A stretch of 19,765 bases of DNA from an uncultured Clostridia bacterium (GTDB taxonomy: Bacteria > Bacillota > Clostridia > Oscillospirales > CAG-272). The DNA is taken from positions 1 through 19,765 of the forward strand of contig CAJGCF010000026.1 in the NCBI GenBank assembly GCA_904501865.1, in the 5' to 3' direction. This document shows positions 7,188 to 13,711 of this stretch, piece after piece. How positions within the stretch are numbered: position 1 is the first letter of the stretch; each line of letters starts with the position of its first letter. A program made the position numbers and the translations under genes. The notes beneath the pieces are model-generated. The model did not search any database, was not told where the DNA came from, and worked only from the letters and a program-made list of their open reading frames with translations.

Positions 7188-8081
7188 ATGAGTAAATTAC
7201 AAAAAAGCATATTTGAGGGCGTCGCCACCGCGCTCATAACTCCGTTTGTAAACGGAGAGGTAGATTACATACGGCTTGGCAGACTTATAGATTTTCAGAT
7301 AGGCAGAGGGATAGATGCGCTGGTCATCACGGGCACGACGGGAGAGAGCAGCACTCTGTCCGACGATGAGCATAGGGATATACTAAAATTTGCTATAGAA
7401 AAGGCAGACGGGCGAGTGCCTATGATAGCGGGCACGGGGTCAAATGACACGAGACACGCCATAGATATGTCTAAATATGCGTGCGACCTCGGGTACGACG
7501 CTCTCCTCGTTGTGACGCCCTACTACAACAAGGCAACGCCCGCCGGACTTATAAAGAGCTACACGGCTATCGCGGACGCCTCCACGAAGCCACTTATTCT
7601 CTACAACGTCCCAACACGTACCTGCTGTAATATTACCCTTCCCGTCTATTGTGAGCTTGCAAAGCACGAGCGCATAGCGGCGGTCAAGGAAGCGTCGGGA
7701 AACGTGAGCGCAATAGCCGAGCTTGCGGCGGAATGTGGAGATCTGCTTGACATATACTCGGGCAACGACGACCAGACGCTCCCGCTGCTTGCTCTTGGAG
7801 GAAAGGGAGTTATCTCGGTCGTGTCCAATATTATACCCACCGAGATGACAGAGCTGTGTCGCGCGTGGTTTGCGGGAGACGTCAAAAAAAGCCGAGAAAT
7901 TCAATTCAAATATCTCGGACTCATGAAGGCTATGTTCTGGGAGGTCAATCCCATTCCCGTAAAAACGGCGGCGGAGCTTATGGGGCTTTGCTCTTCGGAA
8001 ATGAGATTGCCGATGTGCCAGATGTCACACTCCAATCGTGAGCCGCTCAAACAGAAGCTGAAGGAATACAGATTAATATGA
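7188..8081 (+). CDS. dapA: 4-hydroxy-tetrahydrodipicolinate synthase DapA
   Basis: DapA condenses pyruvate and aspartate semialdehyde, the first committed step to lysine and diaminopimelate, the latter needed for peptidoglycan and for dipicolinate in spores. The 297-residue TIM-barrel protein shows EGVATALITPF, the GTTGESSTL motif with T50-T51, LILYNVPTRT with Y139 and R144, and the Schiff-base lysine K167 in AAVKEASGN. YSGNDDQTLPLLALGGKGVISV follows. The ATG at 7188 is preceded by GGAG with 6-nt spacing; upstream in-frame starts lack one. It is divergent from queA, monocistronic, and not next to other lysine genes. Length is normal. Confidence 0.96.
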   Translation: MSKLQKSIFEGVATALITPFVNGEVDYIRLGRLIDFQIGRGIDALVITGTTGESSTLSDDEHRDILKFAIEKADGRVPMIAGTGSNDTRHAIDMSKYACDLGYDALLVVTPYYNKATPAGLIKSYTAIADASTKPLILYNVPTRTCCNITLPVYCELAKHERIAAVKEASGNVSAIAELAAECGDLLDIYSGNDDQTLPLLALGGKGVISVVSNIIPTEMTELCRAWFAGDVKKSREIQFKYLGLMKAMFWEVNPIPVKTAAELMGLCSSEMRLPMCQMSHSNREPLKQKLKEYRLI

Positions 8082-8087
8082 TGAATA

Positions 8088-8280
8088 CTATTTAAAGCAA
8101 TTACTACAATAAGTGTACCCCTGTTTAAACAAGTCTTCCACATTGTCTTTGTACACTTTTCGGTTTTTAGTAGGCATCTCAAACTAGTGCTTGTATTTGA
8201 TCTTTTTTACATGAATACAGGGAAAGTAAAATTATTATAGCAAAAGCGAAGAATAATGATCGCAAATGAATCTTTGTCAT
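8088..8280 (-). pseudogene. decayed small lipoprotein gene
   Basis: Between dapA and the XRE gene, the minus strand has an ATG at 8280 with GAGG 8 nt upstream, opening a 33-codon frame to a TGA at 8179-8181. Its product is a textbook lipoprotein signal: basic start (MTKIHLR), a hydrophobic core, then LYSC with the lipobox cysteine at 24 and KKD after it. It stops nine residues later. In another frame just downstream, ATG 8177 to TAG 8088 encodes 29 residues with VYKDNVEDLFKQGYTYCSNC, which resembles the C-terminal 'GYxPCxxC' end of small metal-binding domains. The simplest reading is one lipoprotein gene broken by a frameshift or deletion. Alternatively the 33-residue ORF is a real small lipopeptide. 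Neither piece is long enough for a family name. Confidence 0.45.
8111..8168 (+). terminator. weak candidate terminator of dapA
   Basis: The inverted repeat AAGTGTAC (8111-8118) / GTACACTT (8151-8158) has a 32-nt loop and is followed by TTCGGTTTTT. The long loop and interrupted T-run make it a poor terminator, but it is the only candidate after dapA. Confidence 0.25.
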
Positions 8281-8341
8281 TTCAATTACCTCTTTTCTAA
8301 TGTCGCTTTAATATATTATGACATCATTTGGAGTTAATTGT

Positions 8342-8370
8342 TAATGCCGAACGGTATTATTGTCTATAAT
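8342..8370 (+). promoter_or_regulatory. XRE gene promoter with operator-like palindrome
   Basis: A TATAAT box at 8365-8370 lies 36 bp before the XRE start. Directly upstream, TAATGCCG-AA-CGGTATTA (8342-8359) is an inverted repeat with 7 of 8 arm positions matching. It occupies the space where RNA polymerase would contact the -35/spacer region, as expected for an autoregulated XRE repressor. The -35 is weak (TTGTTA at 8338 is 21 bp away). Binding by the adjacent protein is inferred. Confidence 0.5.
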
Positions 8371-8405
8371 GAATGAGACAAATATTAAGAGAGAGGACAA
8401 CTAAA

Positions 8406-8600
8406 ATGCCTGTTTACAGACGCGTAAGAGATTTGCGAGAGGATAAAGATAAAATGCAAAAGGAAATAGCAGCTTTGCTCAATATGCAGATAACAGTATA
8501 TCAACGCTACGAGCGTCAATTGCCTCTCTGGGCAGCTATCAAGCTTGCTGATTATTATCGAGTTTCTCTGGATTATCTCGTTGGGCGCAAAGACCGTTGA
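8406..8600 (+). CDS. short XRE-family helix-turn-helix regulator
   Basis: A 64-residue protein made almost only of a Cro/CI-type helix-turn-helix domain, so probably a dimeric DNA-binding repressor or a small accessory regulator. Visible blocks are VRDLREDKDKMQKEIAALLN (helices 1-2), TVYQRYER (recognition helix end) and LPLWAAIKLADYYRVSLDYLVGR (helices 4-5). In related Firmicute proteins the turn after YER is normally longer (as in YERGxRELP); here YER runs directly into QLP, an apparent loss of about three residues. The ATG at 8406 is chosen because GAGAGG lies 9 nt upstream; the in-frame ATG at 8373 abuts the -10 box. It is monocistronic with its own operator-like palindrome and a strong terminator. 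Confidence 0.85.
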   Translation: MPVYRRVRDLREDKDKMQKEIAALLNMQITVYQRYERQLPLWAAIKLADYYRVSLDYLVGRKDR

Positions 8601-8631
8601 GTTAGAGGCTGATTCATACGAAATACAGAAA

Positions 8632-8677
8632 GTGAGCGGTGTTCTTAAAACGCCGCTCGCTTTTTGTGTTTTTTTAT
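8632..8677 (+). terminator. terminator of the XRE gene
   Basis: A 10-bp stem GAGCGGTGTT (8634-8643) / AACGCCGCTC (8649-8658), one pair G-T, is followed by GCTTTTTGTGTTTTTTT. The T-run overlaps the 3' end of the convergent SDR gene. Confidence 0.85.
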
Positions 8678-9432
8678 TTCTTTTGTTGCTTGCACCATAT
8701 CTTCATAACAAGCTTATGAGGCAGGAGCTTGGTAAGAAGGACCTGGGCGCGTATAGACGCTCCGCAGACAGACACGTCCTTGCCGCGATACATATCGTAT
8801 ACAGCACGGCGAACTACCTGGTCCGAGGAGAAGAATTTGTTATAATATGTTATTGTGTCATCAGTAACGGCACGGTCAAAAAATTCCGTCTTTACCCATC
8901 CAGGACATACCGCAATTACTCGAATCTTTCTGCTCTCAAGCTCCTTGTTCATAGCGCGGGAAAGGGAGAGCACGTATGCTTTTGTTGCGCCGTAAACGCC
9001 TATATAAGGCACGGGCTGGAACGACGAAAGCGAGCCTAACTGATAGACTCGGCTACCCTCGGGCATATAAGGCAAGGAGAGATAAGTCATAGCCGTCAGA
9101 GCTTTGCAGTTGAGGTCTATCATATTCATGTATTCGTCAAGAGGAATATCCGAAAATTTGCCGAATTTACCAAATCCGGCGGCGTTGACAAGAGCACAGA
9201 TCTCGGGGGATTCTTCCTTGAGCATGTTCTCGTAGATTGTAAAGCTTGCGCGGTCGGAAAGGTCAAGCTCTATGGGACGGATGACCTTGCCCGTCTCGCT
9301 CTCTATTTCGGACAGACGAGCCTCTCTGCGTGCTATCACCCATATCTCGTCGCAGTCCTCTATCTTGTCTATCATTTTTACAAAATCTCTTCCCATTCCC
9401 GAGGAAGCGCCTGTTATAACGGCTATTTTCAT
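8674..9432 (-). CDS. short-chain dehydrogenase/reductase (SDR)
   Basis: A 252-residue classical SDR, an NAD(P)-dependent oxidoreductase of unknown substrate. The cofactor motif TGASSGMG is at residues 8-15, NAAG follows the fourth strand (VNAAGFGKFG), the catalytic serine is in LGSLSSFQP, and the active-site YxxxK is VYGATKAY. CPGWVKTEFF after the sixth strand is typical. The basic R35-R36 after the second strand suggests NADP preference. It begins 26 bp after the FkbM methyltransferase stop and has GAAAGG 11 nt before its ATG, so the two are probably co-transcribed. The C-terminus is basic (KIWCKQQKK), an extension beyond the normal fold. The substrate cannot be assigned. Confidence 0.92.
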   Translation of the reverse strand: MKIAVITGASSGMGRDFVKMIDKIEDCDEIWVIARREARLSEIESETGKVIRPIELDLSDRASFTIYENMLKEESPEICALVNAAGFGKFGKFSDIPLDEYMNMIDLNCKALTAMTYLSLPYMPEGSRVYQLGSLSSFQPVPYIGVYGATKAYVLSLSRAMNKELESRKIRVIAVCPGWVKTEFFDRAVTDDTITYYNKFFSSDQVVRRAVYDMYRGKDVSVCGASIRAQVLLTKLLPHKLVMKIWCKQQKK

Positions 9433-9458
9433 ATTATTTTTTACCTTTCTTTTTGTAT

Positions 9459-10595
9459 TTATCTGACCATATGATCACAAAGTATTTGTGCGAATTTTTC
9501 AAGCCCCTCCCTGACCGCCAAAAGCACTGTGTCCCATGCGGGAACGTATTCTCTGCGGCGTATATAAAGCTTATATTCGGGATATTTTTGATGTATCATA
9601 AGCGGAATCTCATATATGTCCTCGCTTCTGTGGTATAGCGAGATCATAAGTGCGGGAGCGCATGCTTTTATGATGTCGTGCGAGCCGTCAAGAGCTTCTT
9701 TTTCCGAGCCCTCGACGTCGTATTTTATATAGTCCAAATTTCTTCCCCGTGCAATCAGGTCAAGAGAGCAGGCTTCAACCTCGACGGTTTTTGCCCCTTT
9801 AGATACAGGGATAGAATCAGACGATATAAGCGTTGAGTTTCTATTTCCGCTACCGTCGAATATCAAGGTGTCTCTGTGCGACCATGCGGCAAGCTTGTGG
9901 GCCTCTATTTTGAAGCTCCCCTCTCGCTCTGAGTATTCGCAAAGCTTTTTATGATTTCGTCTGTCCGGCTCGAAGGCGATAGCACTCTCAAGCTCTTTGG
10001 CAAACGGCTTTATCTCGCGCAGGGTGTCTCCGTTGTACGCACCGAGGTCGGCTATGCTTTTAAATCTCTCGGCTTTAAGTATATCACGATAGACCTCTGA
10101 AAAATCCGAGTGGGTGTTCTTCAGGTGTGAAATATCCCCGCTCAATTTATAATTGATAACACTTCTGTATACTTCTTTTGAGCGTTGGTCGCAGAGAAGG
10201 TCCTCGACCGCACGTATTTTATCTATATTTTTATCGTAAAGCTCTTTATCAAAGAGAGTTGTGCCGCAAACGGGGACGTCGGGCGCGTAAAGCTCGCATT
10301 CCTCGGATATTCTGTATATATTTTCAAGCACGTCGGGCAGAGATGACGCAAACGACAAAAGAACGATCATATTCTCTGATCCGTATTTTTCTCGAGCCTC
10401 GGAATATGACAAAACACGCTTGCCGTGGAATTCGTGCCCCCGAACAAAGCCGTCCGATGCAAAAAAGTCGCAGACCTCAATGCCGCGCCGCCGGCAGATA
10501 GAGAGTATCTTATCGGCACCGTTGCCCATGCCGTACATTACTATTTTTTTGTGCGTGGTGGACAGATAGCTCCACAGATCTGTATAATTCGGCAT
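9459..10595 (-). CDS. FkbM family methyltransferase with N-terminal Rossmann-like domain
   Basis: A 378-residue SAM-dependent methyltransferase of the FkbM family, whose members O-methylate sugars, polyketides or other small molecules. The N-terminal part (about 1-110) has KIVMYGMGNGADKIL, like a nucleotide-binding fold, and SDGFVRGHEFHGKRVLSY. The methyltransferase domain begins near 178: SAM motif DLGAYNGD (183-190), AFEPD (207-211), LDYIKYDVEGSEKEAL (288-302) and the end block PALMISLYH. The ATG at 10595 has AAAGGA 8 nt upstream and lies downstream of a matching promoter; the open frame extends up to 11012 but crosses the promoter and the HIT gene, so that longer start is rejected. It is followed by the SDR gene after 26 bp. 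The substrate is unknown. Confidence 0.9.
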   Translation of the reverse strand: MPNYTDLWSYLSTTHKKIVMYGMGNGADKILSICRRRGIEVCDFFASDGFVRGHEFHGKRVLSYSEAREKYGSENMIVLLSFASSLPDVLENIYRISEECELYAPDVPVCGTTLFDKELYDKNIDKIRAVEDLLCDQRSKEVYRSVINYKLSGDISHLKNTHSDFSEVYRDILKAERFKSIADLGAYNGDTLREIKPFAKELESAIAFEPDRRNHKKLCEYSEREGSFKIEAHKLAAWSHRDTLIFDGSGNRNSTLISSDSIPVSKGAKTVEVEACSLDLIARGRNLDYIKYDVEGSEKEALDGSHDIIKACAPALMISLYHRSEDIYEIPLMIHQKYPEYKLYIRRREYVPAWDTVLLAVREGLEKFAQILCDHMVR

Positions 10596-10614
10596 GATAT
10601 TTTCCTTTTCTTTA

Positions 10615-10643
10615 TTGACATTACTTAAAAATAATGATAAAAT
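10615..10643 (+). promoter_or_regulatory. HIT gene promoter
   Basis: Consensus TTGACA (10615-10620), a 17-bp spacer and TAAAAT (10638-10643) predict a start near 10650 and a leader of about 63 nt. It faces the FkbM promoter at 10660-10688. Confidence 0.85.
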
Positions 10644-10659
10644 ATACTTGTACAGATCC

Positions 10660-10688
10660 ATTATAACAGAAAAAAACGGCTTTGTAAA
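10660..10688 (-). promoter_or_regulatory. FkbM-SDR operon promoter
   Basis: On the minus strand TTTACA (10683-10688), a 17-bp spacer and TATAAT (10660-10665) predict a start near 10653 and a leader of about 58 nt. It points toward the HIT promoter, with both -10 boxes on the inside. Confidence 0.85.
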
Positions 10689-10712
10689 GATTTTTGTTTG
10701 GGAGGACACGAA

Positions 10713-11054
10713 ATGTCTTGTCTTTTTTGCAAAATAATCGCGGGAGAGATCCCGTCTGCCAAGGTGTATGAGGACGAAAAAGTATACGCCTTCAAAGATA
10801 TAAGCCCTCAAGCTCCTGTACACGTTCTTGTAGTTCCGCGTGAGCACATTGAGTCCGCGGACAAGATCGACGCCACCAATTCCGCTACCGTGGCGGCAGT
10901 GTTTGAGGCTATACCCAAGGTAGCGACGGCGTGCGGCTTGACCTGTGGATACAGAGTCATCACCAATATCGGTGAGGACGGCTGTCAGAGCGTCAAGCAT
11001 ATTCATTTCCATATTCTCGGTGGTGAAAAGCTCCCCGAAAACATGGGAAACTGA
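10713..11054 (+). CDS. HIT family protein (HinT-like)
   Basis: A 113-residue histidine-triad nucleotide-binding protein, expected to hydrolyse adenosine phosphoramidates or acyl-AMP and to act as a dimer in the cytoplasm. The catalytic triad motif HIHFHIL has H96, H98 and H100. Upstream are SCLFCKIIAGEIPS, the classic HinT N-terminus with C3 and C6, then FKDISPQAPVHVLVVPREHI and the GYRVITNIGEDGCQSV block. Length is typical. The ATG at 10713 is 8 nt after GGGAGG. It is monocistronic with a strong promoter; the next gene has its own. No clear terminator follows. Confidence 0.96.
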   Translation: MSCLFCKIIAGEIPSAKVYEDEKVYAFKDISPQAPVHVLVVPREHIESADKIDATNSATVAAVFEAIPKVATACGLTCGYRVITNIGEDGCQSVKHIHFHILGGEKLPENMGN

Positions 11055-11076
11055 TAAACTATCGGATATATTGCTA

Positions 11077-11105
11077 TTGGCTAAATATTACTAAAGTGAT
11101 ATAAT
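11077..11105 (+). promoter_or_regulatory. nucleotidyltransferase promoter
   Basis: TTGGCT (11077-11082), a 17-bp spacer and TATAAT (11100-11105) lie in the short gap after the HIT gene, giving a leader of about 35 nt. Confidence 0.7.
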
Positions 11106-11145
11106 TGAGTAGAACAAAAAACAACCACAAGAAAGGATTTACAAC

Positions 11146-12072
11146 ATGGAAACAACCCTTATAATCATGGCGGCGGGTATAGGCTCTCGTTTTGGCGGTG
11201 GAATCAAGCAGCTCGCTCCCGTCGGGCCCTCCGGAGAGATCATTATGGACTATTCCATCCACGATGCTCTTGAGGCGGGATTTAACAAAGTGGTGTTTAT
11301 CATTCGCAAGGATCTGGAAAAGGATTTCCGCGAGATAATCGGAAACAGAATAGAAAAGATATGCCCCTGTGCTTACGCTTTTCAGGAGGTAGACAATCTT
11401 CCCGGCGGATTCAAGAATCCCGAGGGAAGAACAAAGCCTTGGGGTACGGGACACGCAGTTCTTGCTTGCAAGGATATTGTTGACACCCCTGCGCTCGTTA
11501 TAAACGCTGACGACTATTATGGCAAGGACGCTTACGTTAAAATGCACGACTATCTCGTAAATCAGATGGACGTTGACAACAAGGAAGTTCTTGACATTGC
11601 TATGCCCGGATTTATTCTCGGCAATACCCTTTCGGATAACGGTTCCGTTACAAGAGGTGTTTGCACGGTTGATGAAAACAACGACTTGGCGACGATAGTC
11701 GAGACGCCCAATATATACAAGGACGGCAAGGGCGGCGCTTATGTTGAGCAGAAGGACGGAAGCAAGACACCCATTGATCCCGAGTCGCTGGTTTCTATGA
11801 ACATGTGGGCATTCACCCCCGCGTTTATCGACCGCCTCGAGACAGGATTCATTGAGTTCCTTGCGGCAGGCAACGCGACCGAGATGAAGGCAGAGTATCT
11901 GCTTCCCACAGTTATCGGTGATATGCTCAAGGCGGGCACGGCTACTGTTAAGGTGCTCAAGACCACAGACAAGTGGTTTGGCGTTACCTACAAGGAGGAC
12001 AAGGATTATGTTATAGAGTCCTTCAAGAAGCTCATCGCCGACGGTGTATATAAAGAAAAGCTTTTTGATTAA
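11146..12072 (+). CDS. sugar-phosphate nucleotidyltransferase family protein
   Basis: A 308-residue enzyme of the NTP_transferase superfamily, which joins an NTP to a sugar phosphate or similar phosphate ester. The N-terminal signature is IIMAAGIGSRFGGGIKQLAPVGPSGE (residues 6-31), a variant of the usual GxGxRxxPxTK loop in which K21 would be the catalytic lysine. PWGTGHAVL (98-106) contacts the nucleotide base in relatives, and VINADDYYG with D122 and D123 is the metal-binding pair. A further segment, WAFTPAFIDRL and EYLLPTVIGDML, completes the fold. The end KWFGVTYKEDKDYV is typical of this gut-Firmicute subfamily. It is monocistronic with its own promoter and terminator, with no sugar or choline kinase next door, so the substrate is open. 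The ATG at 11146 has AAAGGA upstream. Confidence 0.88.
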   Translation: METTLIIMAAGIGSRFGGGIKQLAPVGPSGEIIMDYSIHDALEAGFNKVVFIIRKDLEKDFREIIGNRIEKICPCAYAFQEVDNLPGGFKNPEGRTKPWGTGHAVLACKDIVDTPALVINADDYYGKDAYVKMHDYLVNQMDVDNKEVLDIAMPGFILGNTLSDNGSVTRGVCTVDENNDLATIVETPNIYKDGKGGAYVEQKDGSKTPIDPESLVSMNMWAFTPAFIDRLETGFIEFLAAGNATEMKAEYLLPTVIGDMLKAGTATVKVLKTTDKWFGVTYKEDKDYVIESFKKLIADGVYKEKLFD

Positions 12073-12087
12073 TTTATACGTTAAAAT

Positions 12088-12124
12088 AAACACGGCGGAA
12101 ACTCAACGAGTTTCCGCCGTGTTT
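12088..12124. terminator. bidirectional terminator between nucleotidyltransferase and gdhA
   Basis: A perfect 17-bp stem AAACACGGCGGAAACTC / its complement (12088-12104 with 12108-12124) closes a 3-nt loop AAC between two convergent genes. It ends in GTTT on either strand, so both genes can use it. Confidence 0.9.
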
Positions 12125-12130
12125 GTAATA

Positions 12131-13477
12131 TTAAACTATTCCTTGAGCCATCATAGCCTCTGCGACCTTCTTGAAGCCCGCGAGGTTTGCGCCCTTTACG
12201 AGATCATAGCCGAAGCCGTACTCTGCGGCAGCGGCAGCAGCATTGTCGTGAATGTTGGACATAATGGTCTTAAGCTTTTCATCGACCTCCTCGGCAGACC
12301 AAGCAAGTCTCTGACTGTTCTGGGACATCTCAAGCGCGGATACCGCAACTCCACCCGCATTTACTGCCTTGGAGGGAGCAACTGTTACGCCGCTGTCGAT
12401 GATATACTTGAGCGCCTCATTGGATGTAGGCATATTGGAGACCTCTATGTAGTACTTGACGCCGTTTGCGACTATCTTTTCTGCCTCTGCCATACCTACC
12501 TCATTCTGTGTAGCGCAGGGCATCATAATGTCTGCCTTAAGGCCCCAAGGCTTTTCTTTTGCATAGAAAGGAACGTTGAACTTTTCTGCGTAGTCCTGAA
12601 CTCTGTTTCTGCCCGACGCTCTCATTTCCAGCATAAAGTTTATCTTTTCATCGGTAGAAACTCCCGCCTCGTCGTACACGTAACCGTCGGGGCCCGAGAT
12701 CGCTACTACCTTTGCGCCGAGCTCGGTAGCCTTCTTAACAGCGCCCCAAGCAACGTTACCAAATCCAGAAACGACCACTGTTTTACCCTCAAGTGTATCA
12801 CCAAAATGCTCAAGAACCTTCTTTGCGAAATATACCGCGCCGTAGCCTGTAGCTTCGGGACGGATGAGCGAGCCGCCGTAGGATATTCCCTTTCCTGTGA
12901 GAACGCCGTTTTCGAACGCGCCGCGAAGTCTCTTGTACTGACCGAACAGATAACCGATCTCTCGCGCACCAACACCGATGTCACCTGCGGGAACGTCTAT
13001 GTTGGGACCGATGTGACGGTAGAGCTCGGACATAAAGCTCTGGCAGAATCTCATAATTTCGCCGTCGCTCTTGCCACTGGGATCAAAGTCTGAGCCGCCC
13101 TTGCCGCCGCCGATGGGAAGGCTTGTAAGGCTGTTTTTGAGTATCTGCTCAAGGCCCAAAAATTTGAGTATAGAGAGGTTTACAGAGGGGTGGAAGCGGA
13201 AGCCGCCCTTGTAAGGACCTATCGCACTGTTGAACTGAACGCGATAGCCCTTGTTTACGTGCACGTTTCCGTTGTCGTCTACCCACGGAACACGGAACAT
13301 AATAGTTCTCTCGGGCTCAACGAATCTTTCGAGAAGAGCCGCCTTCTCGTATTCGGGGTGCTTGTCGAAGATAGGAGCAAGAGACTCAAGAATCTCTGTT
13401 GCCGCCTGATGAAATTCGGGTTCTCCGGGGTTCTTTGCAATAAGATCTGCAAGAACATTTTGTACGTACTGTGACAT
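12131..13477 (-). CDS. gdhA: NADP-specific glutamate dehydrogenase
   Basis: GdhA makes glutamate from 2-oxoglutarate and ammonium with NADPH, or the reverse. The 448-residue product has the length of the hexameric NADP class. Visible motifs: YRVQFNSAIGPYKGGFRFH, the catalytic region SLPIGGGKGGSDFDP with K126, VPAGDIGVGAREIGYLFGQYKRL with the active-site Asp, and the nucleotide-binding VVVSGFGNVAWGA, whose third-glycine context fits NADP. MPCATQNEV, NAGGVAVSALEMSQNSQRL complete it. The start at 13477 follows AAAGGA by 10 nt; the frame extends to 13528 without a better start. A strong promoter lies upstream. It is monocistronic and shares its terminator with the convergent nucleotidyltransferase. 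Confidence 0.97.
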   Translation of the reverse strand: MSQYVQNVLADLIAKNPGEPEFHQAATEILESLAPIFDKHPEYEKAALLERFVEPERTIMFRVPWVDDNGNVHVNKGYRVQFNSAIGPYKGGFRFHPSVNLSILKFLGLEQILKNSLTSLPIGGGKGGSDFDPSGKSDGEIMRFCQSFMSELYRHIGPNIDVPAGDIGVGAREIGYLFGQYKRLRGAFENGVLTGKGISYGGSLIRPEATGYGAVYFAKKVLEHFGDTLEGKTVVVSGFGNVAWGAVKKATELGAKVVAISGPDGYVYDEAGVSTDEKINFMLEMRASGRNRVQDYAEKFNVPFYAKEKPWGLKADIMMPCATQNEVGMAEAEKIVANGVKYYIEVSNMPTSNEALKYIIDSGVTVAPSKAVNAGGVAVSALEMSQNSQRLAWSAEEVDEKLKTIMSNIHDNAAAAAAEYGFGYDLVKGANLAGFKKVAEAMMAQGIV

Positions 13478-13570
13478 AGTCTTGAATTCCTTTCGTGAAA
13501 AAGCGATTTGGAGTGGATCTTGCAACATTAAAACACAAAAATTTCAACAAAATCCGCTTTTATGTTGATA

Positions 13571-13599
13571 ATTATATCACATTCGGGGCGTATTTGCAA
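13571..13599 (-). promoter_or_regulatory. gdhA promoter
   Basis: On the minus strand TTGCAA (13594-13599), a 17-bp spacer and TATAAT (13571-13576) predict a start near 13564 and a leader of about 87 nt. Confidence 0.8.
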
Positions 13600-13711
13600 G
13601 TGTTTTGGCGAAAAATTGCAAAAAATATTGAAAAATAGCAATTTTAATAAAAATATTCTGTACCCGTCTTCTATACTATGTGAGATAATTCAAATTTGCC
13701 ACTGAGGGCAA

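Noticed and set aside
8545..9039. 164-residue plus-strand open frame after the XRE gene
   Set aside because: It overlaps the XRE gene end and its terminator and is antisense to the SDR gene.
10596..11012. N-terminal extension of the FkbM frame
   Set aside because: It would run through both promoters and antisense to the HIT gene; the ATG at 10595 has a good ribosome site and promoter.
11074..12093. 339-residue minus-strand open frame
   Set aside because: It is antisense to the nucleotidyltransferase, whose motifs and ribosome site are clear.
12044..13093. 349-residue plus-strand open frame
   Set aside because: It lies antisense to gdhA, has no ribosome site and its translation resembles no protein; the GdhA motifs on the other strand are decisive.
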